From Campylobacter lari (GTDB lineage: Bacteria > Campylobacterota > Campylobacteria > Campylobacterales > Campylobacteraceae), in contig NZ_SMTT01000001.1 in NCBI RefSeq assembly GCF_004357905.1, positions 1 through 64,000 of the forward strand: a stretch of 64,000 bases of DNA. Reading direction: 5' to 3'. A program made the position numbers and the translations under genes. Below are positions 46,438-56,067 of this stretch, piece by piece; positions within the stretch are counted from its first letter, which is position 1, and every line of letters begins with the position of its first letter. The notes beneath the pieces are model-generated. The model made no database searches. It was not told where the DNA came from and saw only the letters and a list, made by a program, of their open reading frames with translations.

Positions 46438-48151
46438 TGCTTAGCCTTAAAAATTCATCTACTAGTATCCTAACTTGCTCTAAGCCTATATTCCAAAATT
46501 TATCACTTTCTATATCAAAGCCAAACATAGCTACAAGTTCTTTTGGGCTTTTGCTTCCCCCACTACTTAAAAACTCAATATAAATTGAAGTAAAATTAGA
46601 GCATTTGCCACTTTTATATAGACCATAAAGTGCTAAAACTAAAAGTTGTGCATAAGCATAAGCATAGCAGTAAAATGGAGAGTGTATAAAATGTGGTATA
46701 TAAGAATACCAAAGGCCATAGTTTTTGGTTAAAACTACACTATCTTGAAACATTTTTCTTGATTCTTCAAGCCAAATTTCACTTAGTTCTTGAGCGCTTA
46801 GTTCTTCTTTTTTAGCATGAAATCTGCGTTCAAAAGTAGTAAAATTAATCTGTCTATAAAGAGTAGCAAAAATATCTTCGATTTTTGCTGCATATAAAGA
46901 TAAAAGCTCCTCTTTGTCTAAATTTTCTTTAATGTAATCAAAAATCAACATTTCTGCAAACACTGAAGCAGTTTCTGCTGTAGTTAGAGGTGTATCTTGA
47001 TTTAAAAAACTTACTTTATAAGAAAGTTTTTGATGTATAGTGTGGCCTAGCTCATGAGCTAGGGTAAAAAGATCGCGTCTTTGGTTGGTATAGTTTAAAA
47101 GTATGAAAGGATGGCTTAGCGGCGTGCTTGAGTGAGAAAATGCTCCACTTTGTTTAAATTCTTTAGGATAAACATCGATCCAATTATTCTCAAAAGCTTC
47201 TTTTGCTATCATATAAAAATCTTTAGAAAATTTTTCAAAGGCTTTTAAAACGATATCCTTTCCTTGATTAAAATCAACTTGCATTTCTTTTCCAATAGGT
47301 GCATAACGATCATAATCTTTTAACTTTTTATATCCTAGAATTTTTTTCTTTGCATTGTAAAATTTAGAAACGATATCAAAGCTATTCTCGCTAGCACTAA
47401 TAAGCGCATCAACACTTTTTTTAGAAATTTGATTTCTTATATGCCTTGGAGTTTCTGGGTTTTCATAAGATCTTAACTCACAAATGCTGGCAAGTTCACT
47501 TTTAATCATATTAAAAATATATACTAAAAGTTTGTTTTGCTTTTTTAAGGTTTTGCTAAAGCATTTTGAAGCTTTTTTTCTAATGCTTCTATCTTTATCA
47601 TAAAGCTTGCTTAGAATTTCTTCCTCGCTTAATTTTTGCCCTTCAAAATTAAATTTTAAAGCACTAAAGGTTTCATCAAATAATCTTGCAAATGCATTTG
47701 AACCTGTACTTGATAGAACCAAGATAACTCTTTCTTCTTTTTTAGAAAGATTGTGTTTTTTGTGTTTGATAAGATTGTTCAAATAAAACTCATAATCTTT
47801 GCAAAATGTGATGAAAGTTTTACTTTTTTCTTCTTTTAACTCGCAAAATTCAAGCTCAAAAAATAAAAGATTTTCTTCTATTTTTTTACTTAAATTTTCA
47901 TATTTTGCATAAAAAGCACCCTTGGTAGTATCTTGAGCAAAATTTAAATACACATAGGTTAGTATGTGGGAAAGCTTTAAGATTAATTCTTCATAATTTT
48001 TTAAAGCCTGTAAAAATTGCTCATTGCTTAAACTATGAAGATTAGTTTCATATTGTTTTTTAAATTCACAAGCTTCATCTTGGATTTTTTGTAAAAAAAG
48101 ATTTAATTCTTGCTCATCTTTAAATAATGTACTTAAGTTCCAATTTTGCAT
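46430..48151 (-). CDS. pepF: M3 family oligoendopeptidase F
   Basis: A 573-residue zinc peptidase. The active site is LAHELGHTIHQK (HExxH form) with the downstream glutamate in TAETASVFAEM. The N-terminal 350 residues are mostly helical, as in M3 enzymes. No signal peptide, so it degrades peptides in the cytoplasm. It starts 4 bp after pyrB. Confidence 0.93.
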   Translation of the reverse strand: MQNWNLSTLFKDEQELNLFLQKIQDEACEFKKQYETNLHSLSNEQFLQALKNYEELILKLSHILTYVYLNFAQDTTKGAFYAKYENLSKKIEENLLFFELEFCELKEEKSKTFITFCKDYEFYLNNLIKHKKHNLSKKEERVILVLSSTGSNAFARLFDETFSALKFNFEGQKLSEEEILSKLYDKDRSIRKKASKCFSKTLKKQNKLLVYIFNMIKSELASICELRSYENPETPRHIRNQISKKSVDALISASENSFDIVSKFYNAKKKILGYKKLKDYDRYAPIGKEMQVDFNQGKDIVLKAFEKFSKDFYMIAKEAFENNWIDVYPKEFKQSGAFSHSSTPLSHPFILLNYTNQRRDLFTLAHELGHTIHQKLSYKVSFLNQDTPLTTAETASVFAEMLIFDYIKENLDKEELLSLYAAKIEDIFATLYRQINFTTFERRFHAKKEELSAQELSEIWLEESRKMFQDSVVLTKNYGLWYSYIPHFIHSPFYCYAYAYAQLLVLALYGLYKSGKCSNFTSIYIEFLSSGGSKSPKELVAMFGFDIESDKFWNIGLEQVRILVDEFLRLSND

Positions 48152-48155
48152 GATT

Positions 48156-49034
48156 TTAGCTTTCTAAAATGAGTTTTTTTAATACAGCCATTCTAATGGC
48201 AACACCATTTTTAACTTGAGTTAAAACCTTGCATCTTTTATCAGCCATTACTTCATCACTAATATCGATATTTCTATGCACAGGACCAGGATGTAAGATA
48301 ATGAGATTTTTATCTTTTATTAAATCTTTGCTAATACAAAAATCATTTGCATAATCTTTAAGCGATGCATAGGTTGGAATATTGTGTCTTTCAGTTTGTG
48401 TTCTAAGACTCATGATAATATCAACATCATCAATAACTTCTTTTAGTTTATTTGTTTTTTTAATAGGATAATTTGGCATAAAATGAGGCGGGGACACTAG
48501 GGTGATATCAATACCAAAACGAGGTAATAATTCTAAATTTGAAGCAGCAACGCGTGAGTTTTTAATATCTCCTACTATCGCTATTTTTTTACCTTTTACA
48601 TTATAGTTAAAATGCTCCATTATAGTAAAAAGATCAAGCAAAGCTTGGGTAGGATGAGCGTGTTTACCATCGCCTCCATTAACTATAGGACAATGAGTGT
48701 AATTTGCTAAAGTATGAGGCACGCCTGAGTTTTTGTGTCTAACTACAATAGCACTTGGCGCCATTGCGTCTAAATTTGCAGCAGTATCAAAAAGTGTTTC
48801 GCCTTTGCTTGAACTACTTCTTGAAACATCTAATTTTAAAACTTTAGCACCTAGTCTTCTTGCGGCTGTTTCAAAGCTTGATTGAGTGCGTGTTGAATTT
48901 TCAAAGAAAATTGTTGTGACACTTTTTCCTTCTAAAAATGTACGCGGTTTTTCATCTAAAAATTCTTTTGCTTCTTTAAATAAAGTCAAGATTTCATCAT
49001 TGTTAAAATCTTTTGTAGTAATTAAATGCCTCAT
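48156..49034 (-). CDS. pyrB: Aspartate carbamoyltransferase, catalytic chain
   Basis: A 292-residue enzyme of pyrimidine synthesis. The carbamoyl phosphate loop is [13 protein letters not shown], with the swinging-lysine region [10 protein letters not shown], then HPTQALLDL and HPGPVHRN. Slightly shorter than the usual 305-310. No regulatory chain is nearby. Nine bases after sstT. Confidence 0.96.
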   Translation of the reverse strand: MRHLITTKDFNNDEILTLFKEAKEFLDEKPRTFLEGKSVTTIFFENSTRTQSSFETAARRLGAKVLKLDVSRSSSSKGETLFDTAANLDAMAPSAIVVRHKNSGVPHTLANYTHCPIVNGGDGKHAHPTQALLDLFTIMEHFNYNVKGKKIAIVGDIKNSRVAASNLELLPRFGIDITLVSPPHFMPNYPIKKTNKLKEVIDDVDIIMSLRTQTERHNIPTYASLKDYANDFCISKDLIKDKNLIILHPGPVHRNIDISDEVMADKRCKVLTQVKNGVAIRMAVLKKLILES

Positions 49035-49043
49035 AAGTCCTCC

Positions 49044-50270
49044 TTAAATTTTTAAATTAAGTTCATTATCTGAACAAATAGCACTAAATAAAACATCTGT
49101 TGAGCTATTTAAAGCTGTTTCAACGCTATCTTGAATAACCCCTATGATAAATCCAACCGCAACTACTTGCATAGCTATATCATAATCGATATTAAACAAA
49201 GAGCAAGCAAGCGGTATGAGTAAAAGCGAACCTCCGGCAACCCCACTAGCTCCACAAGCTGCAAATGCAGCTAATACACTCAAAAGCATAGCTTGTAAAA
49301 AATTTATTTCAATACCTACTGTATGAGCTGCTGCAAGACTTAGTATAGCTATAGTTACAGCTGCCCCTGCCATATTAATCGTAGCTCCTAGTGGAATAGA
49401 AATGCTATATAGATTATTGTTGATATTTAATTTAGAGCAAAGTGCCATATTTACAGGGATGTTTGCTGCAGAACTTCTTGTAAAAAATGCAAAAACAGCA
49501 CTATGTTTTAAGCAAATAAAAATCAAAGGATAAGGATTTTTCTTCGTATAAGCAAAGACAATTAAAGCATTAATTACAAAGGCTACAAAAAACATGGTTA
49601 AAACTAAAATGATTAATAATTTAATATAACTTAAAAGTCCTGCTGCTCCTGTTTGAGCAACTGAATTAGCCACAAGTCCAAAAATTCCAAAAGGAGCAAG
49701 CTTGACTATAAATTTAACGATTTTTAATACACCCTCGTTTATATCAGTAAAAAGTTGTTTTGCATCATTAGAGCAATGTCTTAGAGCAAAACCTCCACCA
49801 ATAGCCCAAGCTAATATGCTTAAATAATTTCCTGAAGATAAAGCGTGGATAGGATTATCTACTACTTGAAAAAGTAAGGTTTTAAATACTTCGCCTATAT
49901 GCGCAGGGCTTGTAGTGGAAGCTTTTTCAATATCGGTTAATACTAATTCTACAGGAAAGATAAAACTTATACTAACTGCGCTTAAAGAAGCTAAAAAGGT
50001 TCCAAAAATATACAAGAAAATAATGTGTTTTATTTTCTCACTTCCATGATTAAATTCTTTTGTGCAAATGGTTGTTAAAATTAAAATAAAAACTAAAATT
50101 GGCGCTATAGCTTTTAACGCTCCTGTAAATAAAGCACCAAAAATATTTGCAAAAATAGCTAAATCTTTAGAAAAAATACCTACTAAAATTCCTAAAACAA
50201 TACCTATGCAAATTTGTAAAATAAGATTTCCATCTTTATAGCGTTTGATTGCATAAGAAAATAAACTCAT
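49044..50270 (-). CDS. sstT: Serine/threonine:Na+ symporter (SstT-like, DAACS family)
   Basis: A 408-residue membrane transporter with about eight helices and two re-entrant hairpins. [14 protein letters not shown] is the serine-rich hairpin 1 motif of SstT, and [17 protein letters not shown] is the hairpin 2/substrate region. Serine is a major carbon source for Campylobacter, which fits. It heads the long minus-strand train and is divergent from metK. Confidence 0.9.
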   Translation of the reverse strand: MSLFSYAIKRYKDGNLILQICIGIVLGILVGIFSKDLAIFANIFGALFTGALKAIAPILVFILILTTICTKEFNHGSEKIKHIIFLYIFGTFLASLSAVSISFIFPVELVLTDIEKASTTSPAHIGEVFKTLLFQVVDNPIHALSSGNYLSILAWAIGGGFALRHCSNDAKQLFTDINEGVLKIVKFIVKLAPFGIFGLVANSVAQTGAAGLLSYIKLLIILVLTMFFVAFVINALIVFAYTKKNPYPLIFICLKHSAVFAFFTRSSAANIPVNMALCSKLNINNNLYSISIPLGATINMAGAAVTIAILSLAAAHTVGIEINFLQAMLLSVLAAFAACGASGVAGGSLLLIPLACSLFNIDYDIAMQVVAVGFIIGVIQDSVETALNSSTDVLFSAICSDNELNLKI

Positions 50271-50399
50271 TTCTTACCTTTTTTGTAGTGATAAATTTAA
50301 ATTTATTCTAGCAAAGTAAAGCTTAAATAAGCTTTTTGATTTTTAAGTTAGCTTGTGTTAAAATAAAGCTAGAATTTTTTATGATAAGGAATATAAAAT

Positions 50400-51593
50400 A
50401 TGTATTTATTTACTTCTGAAGTTGTTAGTGCAGGACATCCTGATAAATGTGCTGATATTATAGCTGATTCTATAGTTGATGCCTTTTTAACTCATGATAA
50501 AGACTCAAGGGTTGCTAGTGAGGTTTTTGTAGCAGGAAATAAAGTAGTAATTGGTGGTGAGATTAAATCAAAATATAAACTAGAAAAACAAGATTATGAA
50601 AATATTGTAAAAAAAGCTCTAGCAGATATTGGTTACAATGGAAATCCGCATTTTAGCAAAAAACAATGTTTGCATCCTGATGATTTAGATGTAATGGTAT
50701 TTTTAAATGAGCAAAGTCCTGACATCAATCAAGGTGTTGATCAAGAAGATGGAGAGATTGGAGCAGGTGATCAAGGTATAATGTTTGGTTTTGCAAGCAA
50801 TGAAGCAAAAGAATATATGCCAGCAGCTATTTCTTATGCTAGAATGCTTTGTGATAAAGTATATGAGTTTGCAAAAAACAATCCTGATAAACTTGGAGTA
50901 GATATTAAAACTCAAGTTACAATTGATTATGCAAATAAAGAAAATTTTGAAAATTGCAAACCTCAAAGTATCCATACTATTGTAGTTTCAGCTCCTTGTG
51001 TTGAAAGTATGAAAATAGAAGATTTAAGAGCTTTGGTGATGGATTTGATTTTGGATTCAAATTTACCAAAAGAGCTTTTTTGCCCAGAAAAAACAAGAAT
51101 TTTAATCAACCCAACGGGAAAATATGTAAATCACAGCTCATTACATGATAGTGGTTTAACAGGAAGAAAGCTTATAGTAGATAGCTTTGGTGGCTATGCT
51201 CCAATAGGAGGTGGTGCACAATCTTCTAAAGACTATACTAAGGTTGATAGAAGCGGACTTTATGCTGCAAGATGGCTTGCTAAAAATATTGTAGCAGCAG
51301 GGCTTGCTAAAAAATGTATAGTACAACTTTCTTATGCTATAGGTGTGGCTAAACCAACTTCTGTAAGTGTGGATTGCATGGGAACAAATACAAGATTAAA
51401 TGATGATATTTTAAGTGATTTTGTGATGAAAACTTTCCCATTAACTCCAAATTGGATTAAAAATAAATTCAATCTTGATAAACCAAGTAAAGATACTTTC
51501 ATGTATGCTGATGTAGCTGCTCGTGGTCAAGTGGGTCAAGCTGATTATCCTTGGGAAAAATTAGACGCACTTGATGAATTTAAGGCATTATAA
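50400..51593 (+). CDS. metK: S-adenosylmethionine synthetase
   Basis: A 397-residue enzyme. FTSEVVSAGHPDKCADIIAD (N-terminal ATP site) and GAGDQGIMFGFA (methionine/ATP loop) are clear. The phosphate-binding glycine loop reads GGGAQSSKDYTKVDRSG, where most bacteria have GGGAFSGKDPTKVDRS. I take this as the divergent epsilonproteobacterial form and not as damage. The RBS AAGGAA is at about 50387. It has its own promoter region, 129 bp shared with sstT, and ends in a hairpin. Confidence 0.95.
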   Translation: MYLFTSEVVSAGHPDKCADIIADSIVDAFLTHDKDSRVASEVFVAGNKVVIGGEIKSKYKLEKQDYENIVKKALADIGYNGNPHFSKKQCLHPDDLDVMVFLNEQSPDINQGVDQEDGEIGAGDQGIMFGFASNEAKEYMPAAISYARMLCDKVYEFAKNNPDKLGVDIKTQVTIDYANKENFENCKPQSIHTIVVSAPCVESMKIEDLRALVMDLILDSNLPKELFCPEKTRILINPTGKYVNHSSLHDSGLTGRKLIVDSFGGYAPIGGGAQSSKDYTKVDRSGLYAARWLAKNIVAAGLAKKCIVQLSYAIGVAKPTSVSVDCMGTNTRLNDDILSDFVMKTFPLTPNWIKNKFNLDKPSKDTFMYADVAARGQVGQADYPWEKLDALDEFKAL

Positions 51594-51617
51594 AATGAAG
51601 CTTTTAAGCTTCATTTT
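51592..51617. terminator. Bidirectional terminator between metK and lnt
   Basis: AAAATGAAGC (51592-51601) and GCTTCATTTT (51608-51617) are perfect inverted repeats with a 6-base loop. A and T runs at the two ends give U tracts in both directions. It overlaps the metK stop and the last codons of lnt. Confidence 0.85.
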
Positions 51618-52926
51618 GCTTTAAAAGTTTTTCTTTTATCTTTAAAATCAATACTTCTTTTGGTTTAATTACCGCATTTTCTTTTCCATTAACTGCATGA
51701 TATATACTTACATTATAATTATTTGCATAAAAACGCATTAGAAAATTTTGTAATTTATACTCACTTGAAAAATTAAACCAAGCATTGTTTGAAATAGCGA
51801 TGATGATTTTTGAGTGTTTGTAAAGTTTTTCTTTTGTAGCTTCAAAGCAGATAGCATTAGTGATGAGCTGATTATTTAGAGTGTATTGATTTAATTCTTT
51901 TCCTTTTGAAAATTCATCAATATTTAAAAGATATTTTTTAAAAAAGTTTTTAAATATAGGAATTTCTTCTCCAAAAGGTACAAGATAATGTTTGTTAAAA
52001 ACTTGTATGTTGCCATTGTCAAATACATAAGTACTATTGTATAGATGATTAGGTGTAGTGCTTATAGCACCTGTGATGATGATGATTTGTTTTGATAAAT
52101 CTTTTAAGGCTTGTAAATAACTTGGTGCTTTATTTAATGCAAAAGCAAAAGCAGTTTCAGGAAAAATAATTGCTTCTTTACCTTCTTTTATGGCCTTGTT
52201 GATTTGATAAAATATATCTTTAGAATGAGTTTGTAAATTTTCTTGTATGAATTTTTGATCTTGAGAGATATTAGTTTGGATTAATTTATAGTCTAAATTT
52301 AGTGTTTGTGATTGTTTTTGATTATATTGAGCTCCGATTAGAATAAGGATTAGAATAATTGCTATTTTATAATATCTTGAAATATATTTTTCATAATAAA
52401 AATAAGCAGTCAAAAACATAGTTATAATACCTCGGTAACTTGCATCAAAGATTCCATATACACTTAAAACACCCCAATTTAGCCAATCAAAGCCAAAAGG
52501 ATGAATAAAACAAAGTAAAAAAATTCCACAAAGCCTTAAAAAATCATATTTAAGAAAAAAACATATAAAAAACAAAAATCCATAAATTAATCCAATTAAG
52601 ATAATTTCTAAAGGAATTAAATAAGCTAAATTAAAATAAATTGATGATAAACCTATCCACCAAAACCATAAAATTCCTATAAAAAAACCGGTGTAAAAAT
52701 ATCCTGCTTTACTTTTGTTTCTTAGTAATAAAATTAAACCATATATGCTTAAAAATGGTGAGATAAATTCGAAAAGTAAATTTTCAAAAAAAGAAAAATA
52801 AATAAAATTTGACAATAAAAGTGCAGAAAAAAAGGCTTTTATTATTTTAAAAGTGGTAGAATTAGAATTTATGAACTTAAAAAAAAGGGGAAGAAATGGC
52901 AGAAAACGGAAATATTTGGACTTCAT
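51604..52926 (-). CDS. lnt: Apolipoprotein N-acyltransferase
   Basis: A 440-residue protein: about six membrane helices in the first 210 residues, then a nitrilase domain. The catalytic triad is visible as E in FPETAFAFA, K in the FGEEIPIFKNF region and C in AICFEATKE. It adds the third acyl chain to lipoproteins. Shorter than E. coli Lnt (512). The best start, ATG at 52926, has GAGAGG five bases upstream but overlaps the divergent yajC start by 31 bp. No other ATG lies nearby. Confidence 0.88.
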   Translation of the reverse strand: MKSKYFRFLPFLPLFFKFINSNSTTFKIIKAFFSALLLSNFIYFSFFENLLFEFISPFLSIYGLILLLRNKSKAGYFYTGFFIGILWFWWIGLSSIYFNLAYLIPLEIILIGLIYGFLFFICFFLKYDFLRLCGIFLLCFIHPFGFDWLNWGVLSVYGIFDASYRGIITMFLTAYFYYEKYISRYYKIAIILILILIGAQYNQKQSQTLNLDYKLIQTNISQDQKFIQENLQTHSKDIFYQINKAIKEGKEAIIFPETAFAFALNKAPSYLQALKDLSKQIIIITGAISTTPNHLYNSTYVFDNGNIQVFNKHYLVPFGEEIPIFKNFFKKYLLNIDEFSKGKELNQYTLNNQLITNAICFEATKEKLYKHSKIIIAISNNAWFNFSSEYKLQNFLMRFYANNYNVSIYHAVNGKENAVIKPKEVLILKIKEKLLKQNEA

Positions 52927-53171
52927 TGTTGCCTCTCATTGTGCTTTTTGCGATTTTTTATTTTTTGGTTATTAGACCACAACAAAAACAAGCAAAAGAC
53001 CATAAATTGATGGTTTCATCTTTAGAAAAAGGAGATAAAATCATCACAAATGGTGGGATAATTTGCGAGGTGGTAAAACCAGAAGAGGATTTTATCAAAG
53101 TTAAGCTTAATGATGAAAATGTAGTTGTAAAAATTTCTAGAGATTTTATAGCAAAGAAAATTGATGCGTAG
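52896..53171 (+). CDS. yajC: Preprotein translocase subunit YajC
   Basis: A 91-residue protein with one N-terminal membrane helix (LLPLIVLFAIFYFLVIRP) followed by QQKQAKDH and a small beta domain with GDKIITNGGIICEV. It associates with SecDF. Start ATG at 52896 follows AAGGGGAAGAA. The first ten codons lie opposite the first codons of lnt. Head of an eleven-gene plus-strand train. Confidence 0.95.
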   Translation: MAENGNIWTSLLPLIVLFAIFYFLVIRPQQKQAKDHKLMVSSLEKGDKIITNGGIICEVVKPEEDFIKVKLNDENVVVKISRDFIAKKIDA

Positions 53172-54744
53172 TGGAAAAATTACTTATAGAAGTATTATTT
53201 TCTTTGTAGTTTTTCTTATAGGGCTTGTTTTTTCTATACCTTCTTTTATGCAAACCCAAAGTGGTGCTAAGATTAACCTAGGACTTGATTTACAAGGTGG
53301 TTTGCATATGTTATTAGGTGTAGAAGTAGAAGAGGCAGTTAAGTCAAAGGTTAAATCCATAGCCTCTTCTCTTAGTTATTCTATCAATAAAGAAGATATT
53401 ATTGTTGATAAAATCAAAGTAAATGATACTAGTATTGAATTTAGTTTATTGGATGAAAATGATGTAGCTAAGGTTGATTTGTTGTTAAAAGACATTAAAG
53501 GCTTGGCTATTACACACGAAAATTTACACTACACACTTTCTTTAACCCAAGAAGAAATTAAATTAACTCATGAACAAGCTATTTTGCAAGCTGTAGAAAC
53601 AATTAGAAATAGACTTGATCAATTTGGTCTTGCAGAGCCAAATGTAGCAAGATCAGGTGAGGATAAAATTTTAGTTGAACTTCCAGGTATTAAAACTGCT
53701 GCAGATGAGGCTAGAGCTAGAGAGCTTATCGCAAAAGCTGCACATTTGCAATTAATGGAAGTAGATGATGTTAGAATGGATCAGGTAAATAATCTTACTC
53801 CAGCTCAGGCTGCTGAATATGGAGATTTAATTTTTGAAGATGCAAAAAATCCTCAAATTAAATATCTAGTAAAATCTATACCTATTCTTGATGGTTCTAT
53901 GCTAACAGATGCAAAAGTAGGTTTTGCGCAAAGTAATAATCTTCCTGTGATTAATTTCACCTTAAATTCGGAAGGTGCTAAAAAATTTGGAGACTATACA
54001 GGAAATAATGTAGGCAAACGCTTAGCTATAGTTTTAGATAATAAAGTATATTCAGCTCCAAGAATTAATGAAAGAATAGGTGGAGGTAGTGGTCAAATTA
54101 GTGGTAGCTTTACTGTTGAAGAAGCTCATGATGTGGCCATTGCTTTAAGAAGTGGGGCGCTTTTAGCACCGGTTAAAATGCTTGAAAAAAGAAGTGTTGG
54201 ACCATCTTTGGGTGCTGATAGTATTAAAATGAGTATGATAGCCCTAGCAGGTGCTTCTATATTAGTTATTGCATTTATGGTGATGTATTATGGTATAGCA
54301 GGAATTTTTGCTAATATTGCTTTAGTGGCAAATATTTTAGTGATTATTGCTGTAATGGCTATGTTTGGTGCAACTTTAACTTTACCTGGTATGGCAGGAC
54401 TTGTACTGACTGTGGGTATGGCAGTAGATTCTAATGTTATTATTAATGAAAGAATTAGGGAGTTATTGCGAGAAGGTGCTAGCATAAGGCAAAGTGTTGA
54501 AAATGGTTATAAGCATGCAATGAGCGCGATTTTAGATTCTAACATTACTTCGCTTATTACTTCAGTGGTACTTTATGCTTATGGAACAGGTGCGGTAAAA
54601 GGTTTTGCGGTGACTTTGAGTATTGGGATTTTAGTTTCGATGATTACTTCTATTGTTGGAACTCATGGTATGTTTGAAATGTTTATGAACCGTATGGAAA
54701 AAAGCAATAATACAAGATTATGGTTTGGATATAGGAGACCTTAA
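53164..54744 (+). CDS. secD: Protein translocase subunit SecD
   Basis: A 526-residue (ATG 53164; a TTG one codon earlier is possible) membrane protein. Six helices flank a large periplasmic domain. Family motifs are LGLDLQGGLHML, RNRLDQFGLAEPNV, ALRSGALLAPV and GLVLTVGMAVDSNVII. With SecF it uses the proton gradient to pull proteins into the periplasm. The start overlaps yajC by 8 bp. Confidence 0.95.
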   Translation: MRSGKITYRSIIFFVVFLIGLVFSIPSFMQTQSGAKINLGLDLQGGLHMLLGVEVEEAVKSKVKSIASSLSYSINKEDIIVDKIKVNDTSIEFSLLDENDVAKVDLLLKDIKGLAITHENLHYTLSLTQEEIKLTHEQAILQAVETIRNRLDQFGLAEPNVARSGEDKILVELPGIKTAADEARARELIAKAAHLQLMEVDDVRMDQVNNLTPAQAAEYGDLIFEDAKNPQIKYLVKSIPILDGSMLTDAKVGFAQSNNLPVINFTLNSEGAKKFGDYTGNNVGKRLAIVLDNKVYSAPRINERIGGGSGQISGSFTVEEAHDVAIALRSGALLAPVKMLEKRSVGPSLGADSIKMSMIALAGASILVIAFMVMYYGIAGIFANIALVANILVIIAVMAMFGATLTLPGMAGLVLTVGMAVDSNVIINERIRELLREGASIRQSVENGYKHAMSAILDSNITSLITSVVLYAYGTGAVKGFAVTLSIGILVSMITSIVGTHGMFEMFMNRMEKSNNTRLWFGYRRP

Positions 54745-55715
54745 TGCAATTTTTTAGTCAAAAACATGTTTATGATTTTATGAGAATGAGATTTGCAGCC
54801 ATCTCTTTGTCTTTTATTTTATTTTTTGGTTCTATTTTTATCCTTTTTACTAAGGGTTTGAATTTTGGTATTGATTTTACCGGTGGAACTTTAGTGCAAC
54901 TTCAATATGAGCAAAAAGCTCCTTTGGCTGAAATTCGCAAAGCTTTAGCTATCAATGAAAATTTAAAAGGTGCTAGTGTTACTGAATTTGGTAGTGCTAA
55001 TGAAGTGATTATTCGTTTTTCAGGAAGTAGCGATAGCTTGGGAAGTGACATTGGAGTAAGTATTGCAAATTTATTAAAAGATACAGGTAAATTTGAAGTG
55101 CGCCGTGTGGATGTGGTAGGTCCAAAAGTAGGAGATGAACTGCGTAATAAAGGTCTTATGGCGGTTGGAATTTCTTTGATTGCTATTTTGATTTATTTGG
55201 CAGTGAGATTTGAATGGCGTTTTGCTATGGCTTCTATTGTGTGTGAAATTCATGATATAGTCATTACTTTAGGCGCTATTGCATTATTTGAAATAGATGT
55301 AAATTTAGATATTTTGGCGGCTGTTTTAACTGTGCTTGGATATTCTTTAAATGATACGATTATTATTTTTGATAGGATTAGAGAAGGTGTTAAAACAAGT
55401 AAAAATTCAAAACTTGATTTAATTATTAATGAATCAGTTTCTGCAACTTTATCAAGAACTACTTTAACAACGGGTTTAACTTTAATCACTGTTGTAGTGC
55501 TTTATTTCTTTGGTGGATCTATGATAGAAGGTTTTGCTCTAACTATGATAGTGGGTATTGTGGCAGGTACTGCAAGTTCTATATTTGTAGCAAGTCCAGC
55601 ACTTTTATGGTTTAAATTTAGTGTTACGCAGTATCGTCAAAAAGAATTAGAAAAAGTAAAGAAAAAACAAGAAAAAGAGAAATTAAGAGCGATGTATGAA
55701 AAAGGAACGGTGTAA
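54744..55715 (+). CDS. secF: Protein translocase subunit SecF
   Basis: A 323-residue protein with six membrane helices. GLNFGIDFTGGTLVQL follows helix 1, and SLNDTIIIFDRIRE and SATLSRTTLTTGLTL are SecF signatures in the second half. One-base overlap with secD (TAATG). The tail is lysine-rich and cytoplasmic. Confidence 0.96.
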   Translation: MQFFSQKHVYDFMRMRFAAISLSFILFFGSIFILFTKGLNFGIDFTGGTLVQLQYEQKAPLAEIRKALAINENLKGASVTEFGSANEVIIRFSGSSDSLGSDIGVSIANLLKDTGKFEVRRVDVVGPKVGDELRNKGLMAVGISLIAILIYLAVRFEWRFAMASIVCEIHDIVITLGAIALFEIDVNLDILAAVLTVLGYSLNDTIIIFDRIREGVKTSKNSKLDLIINESVSATLSRTTLTTGLTLITVVVLYFFGGSMIEGFALTMIVGIVAGTASSIFVASPALLWFKFSVTQYRQKELEKVKKKQEKEKLRAMYEKGTV

Positions 55716-55717
55716 AA

Positions 55718-56059
55718 ATGAATTGGGGTAAGGTTATTTATATCTTTTTTGCTCTAATGAGCTTAACTACAACCGCAGGATTTTTATATGATCAAAATGA
55801 AGTTGCATTATTTATTGCAGCTTGTGTGAATTTAATTTCTACTTTATTGAAAATCGGAGTTAGAAATTTCTTAGCAGCTGAATTATTTGCTAGTTCTTTA
55901 GTGGCTGATTTGCATTTAATTCCAGCTTTTGCTTTAATACAAATTAATCCAGAGGCTAATGTTATGGTTTATACTTTAGCAATTGGTGCTTTGATAGCTA
56001 ATATCTTTTCAATGATTTTAGTTATAGTTGATTCAGTAAAAAGTCAAGAAGAAAATTAG
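55718..56059 (+). CDS. Small conserved membrane protein (DUF6394-like)
   Basis: A 113-residue protein with three to four membrane helices and few charges, conserved between secF and leuS in related species as I recall. Start [14 protein letters not shown], 2 bp after the secF stop. No catalytic or metal motif. The place suggests an accessory role near the translocon or simply co-transcription. The family name is tentative. Confidence 0.7.
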   Translation: MNWGKVIYIFFALMSLTTTAGFLYDQNEVALFIAACVNLISTLLKIGVRNFLAAELFASSLVADLHLIPAFALIQINPEANVMVYTLAIGALIANIFSMILVIVDSVKSQEEN

Positions 56060-56067
56060 GAGTTAAA

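Noticed and set aside
51181..51270. Altered glycine loop in MetK as a sign of a broken gene.
   Set aside because: The frame is full length and the change looks like a lineage variant; metK is essential and no other copy is seen here.
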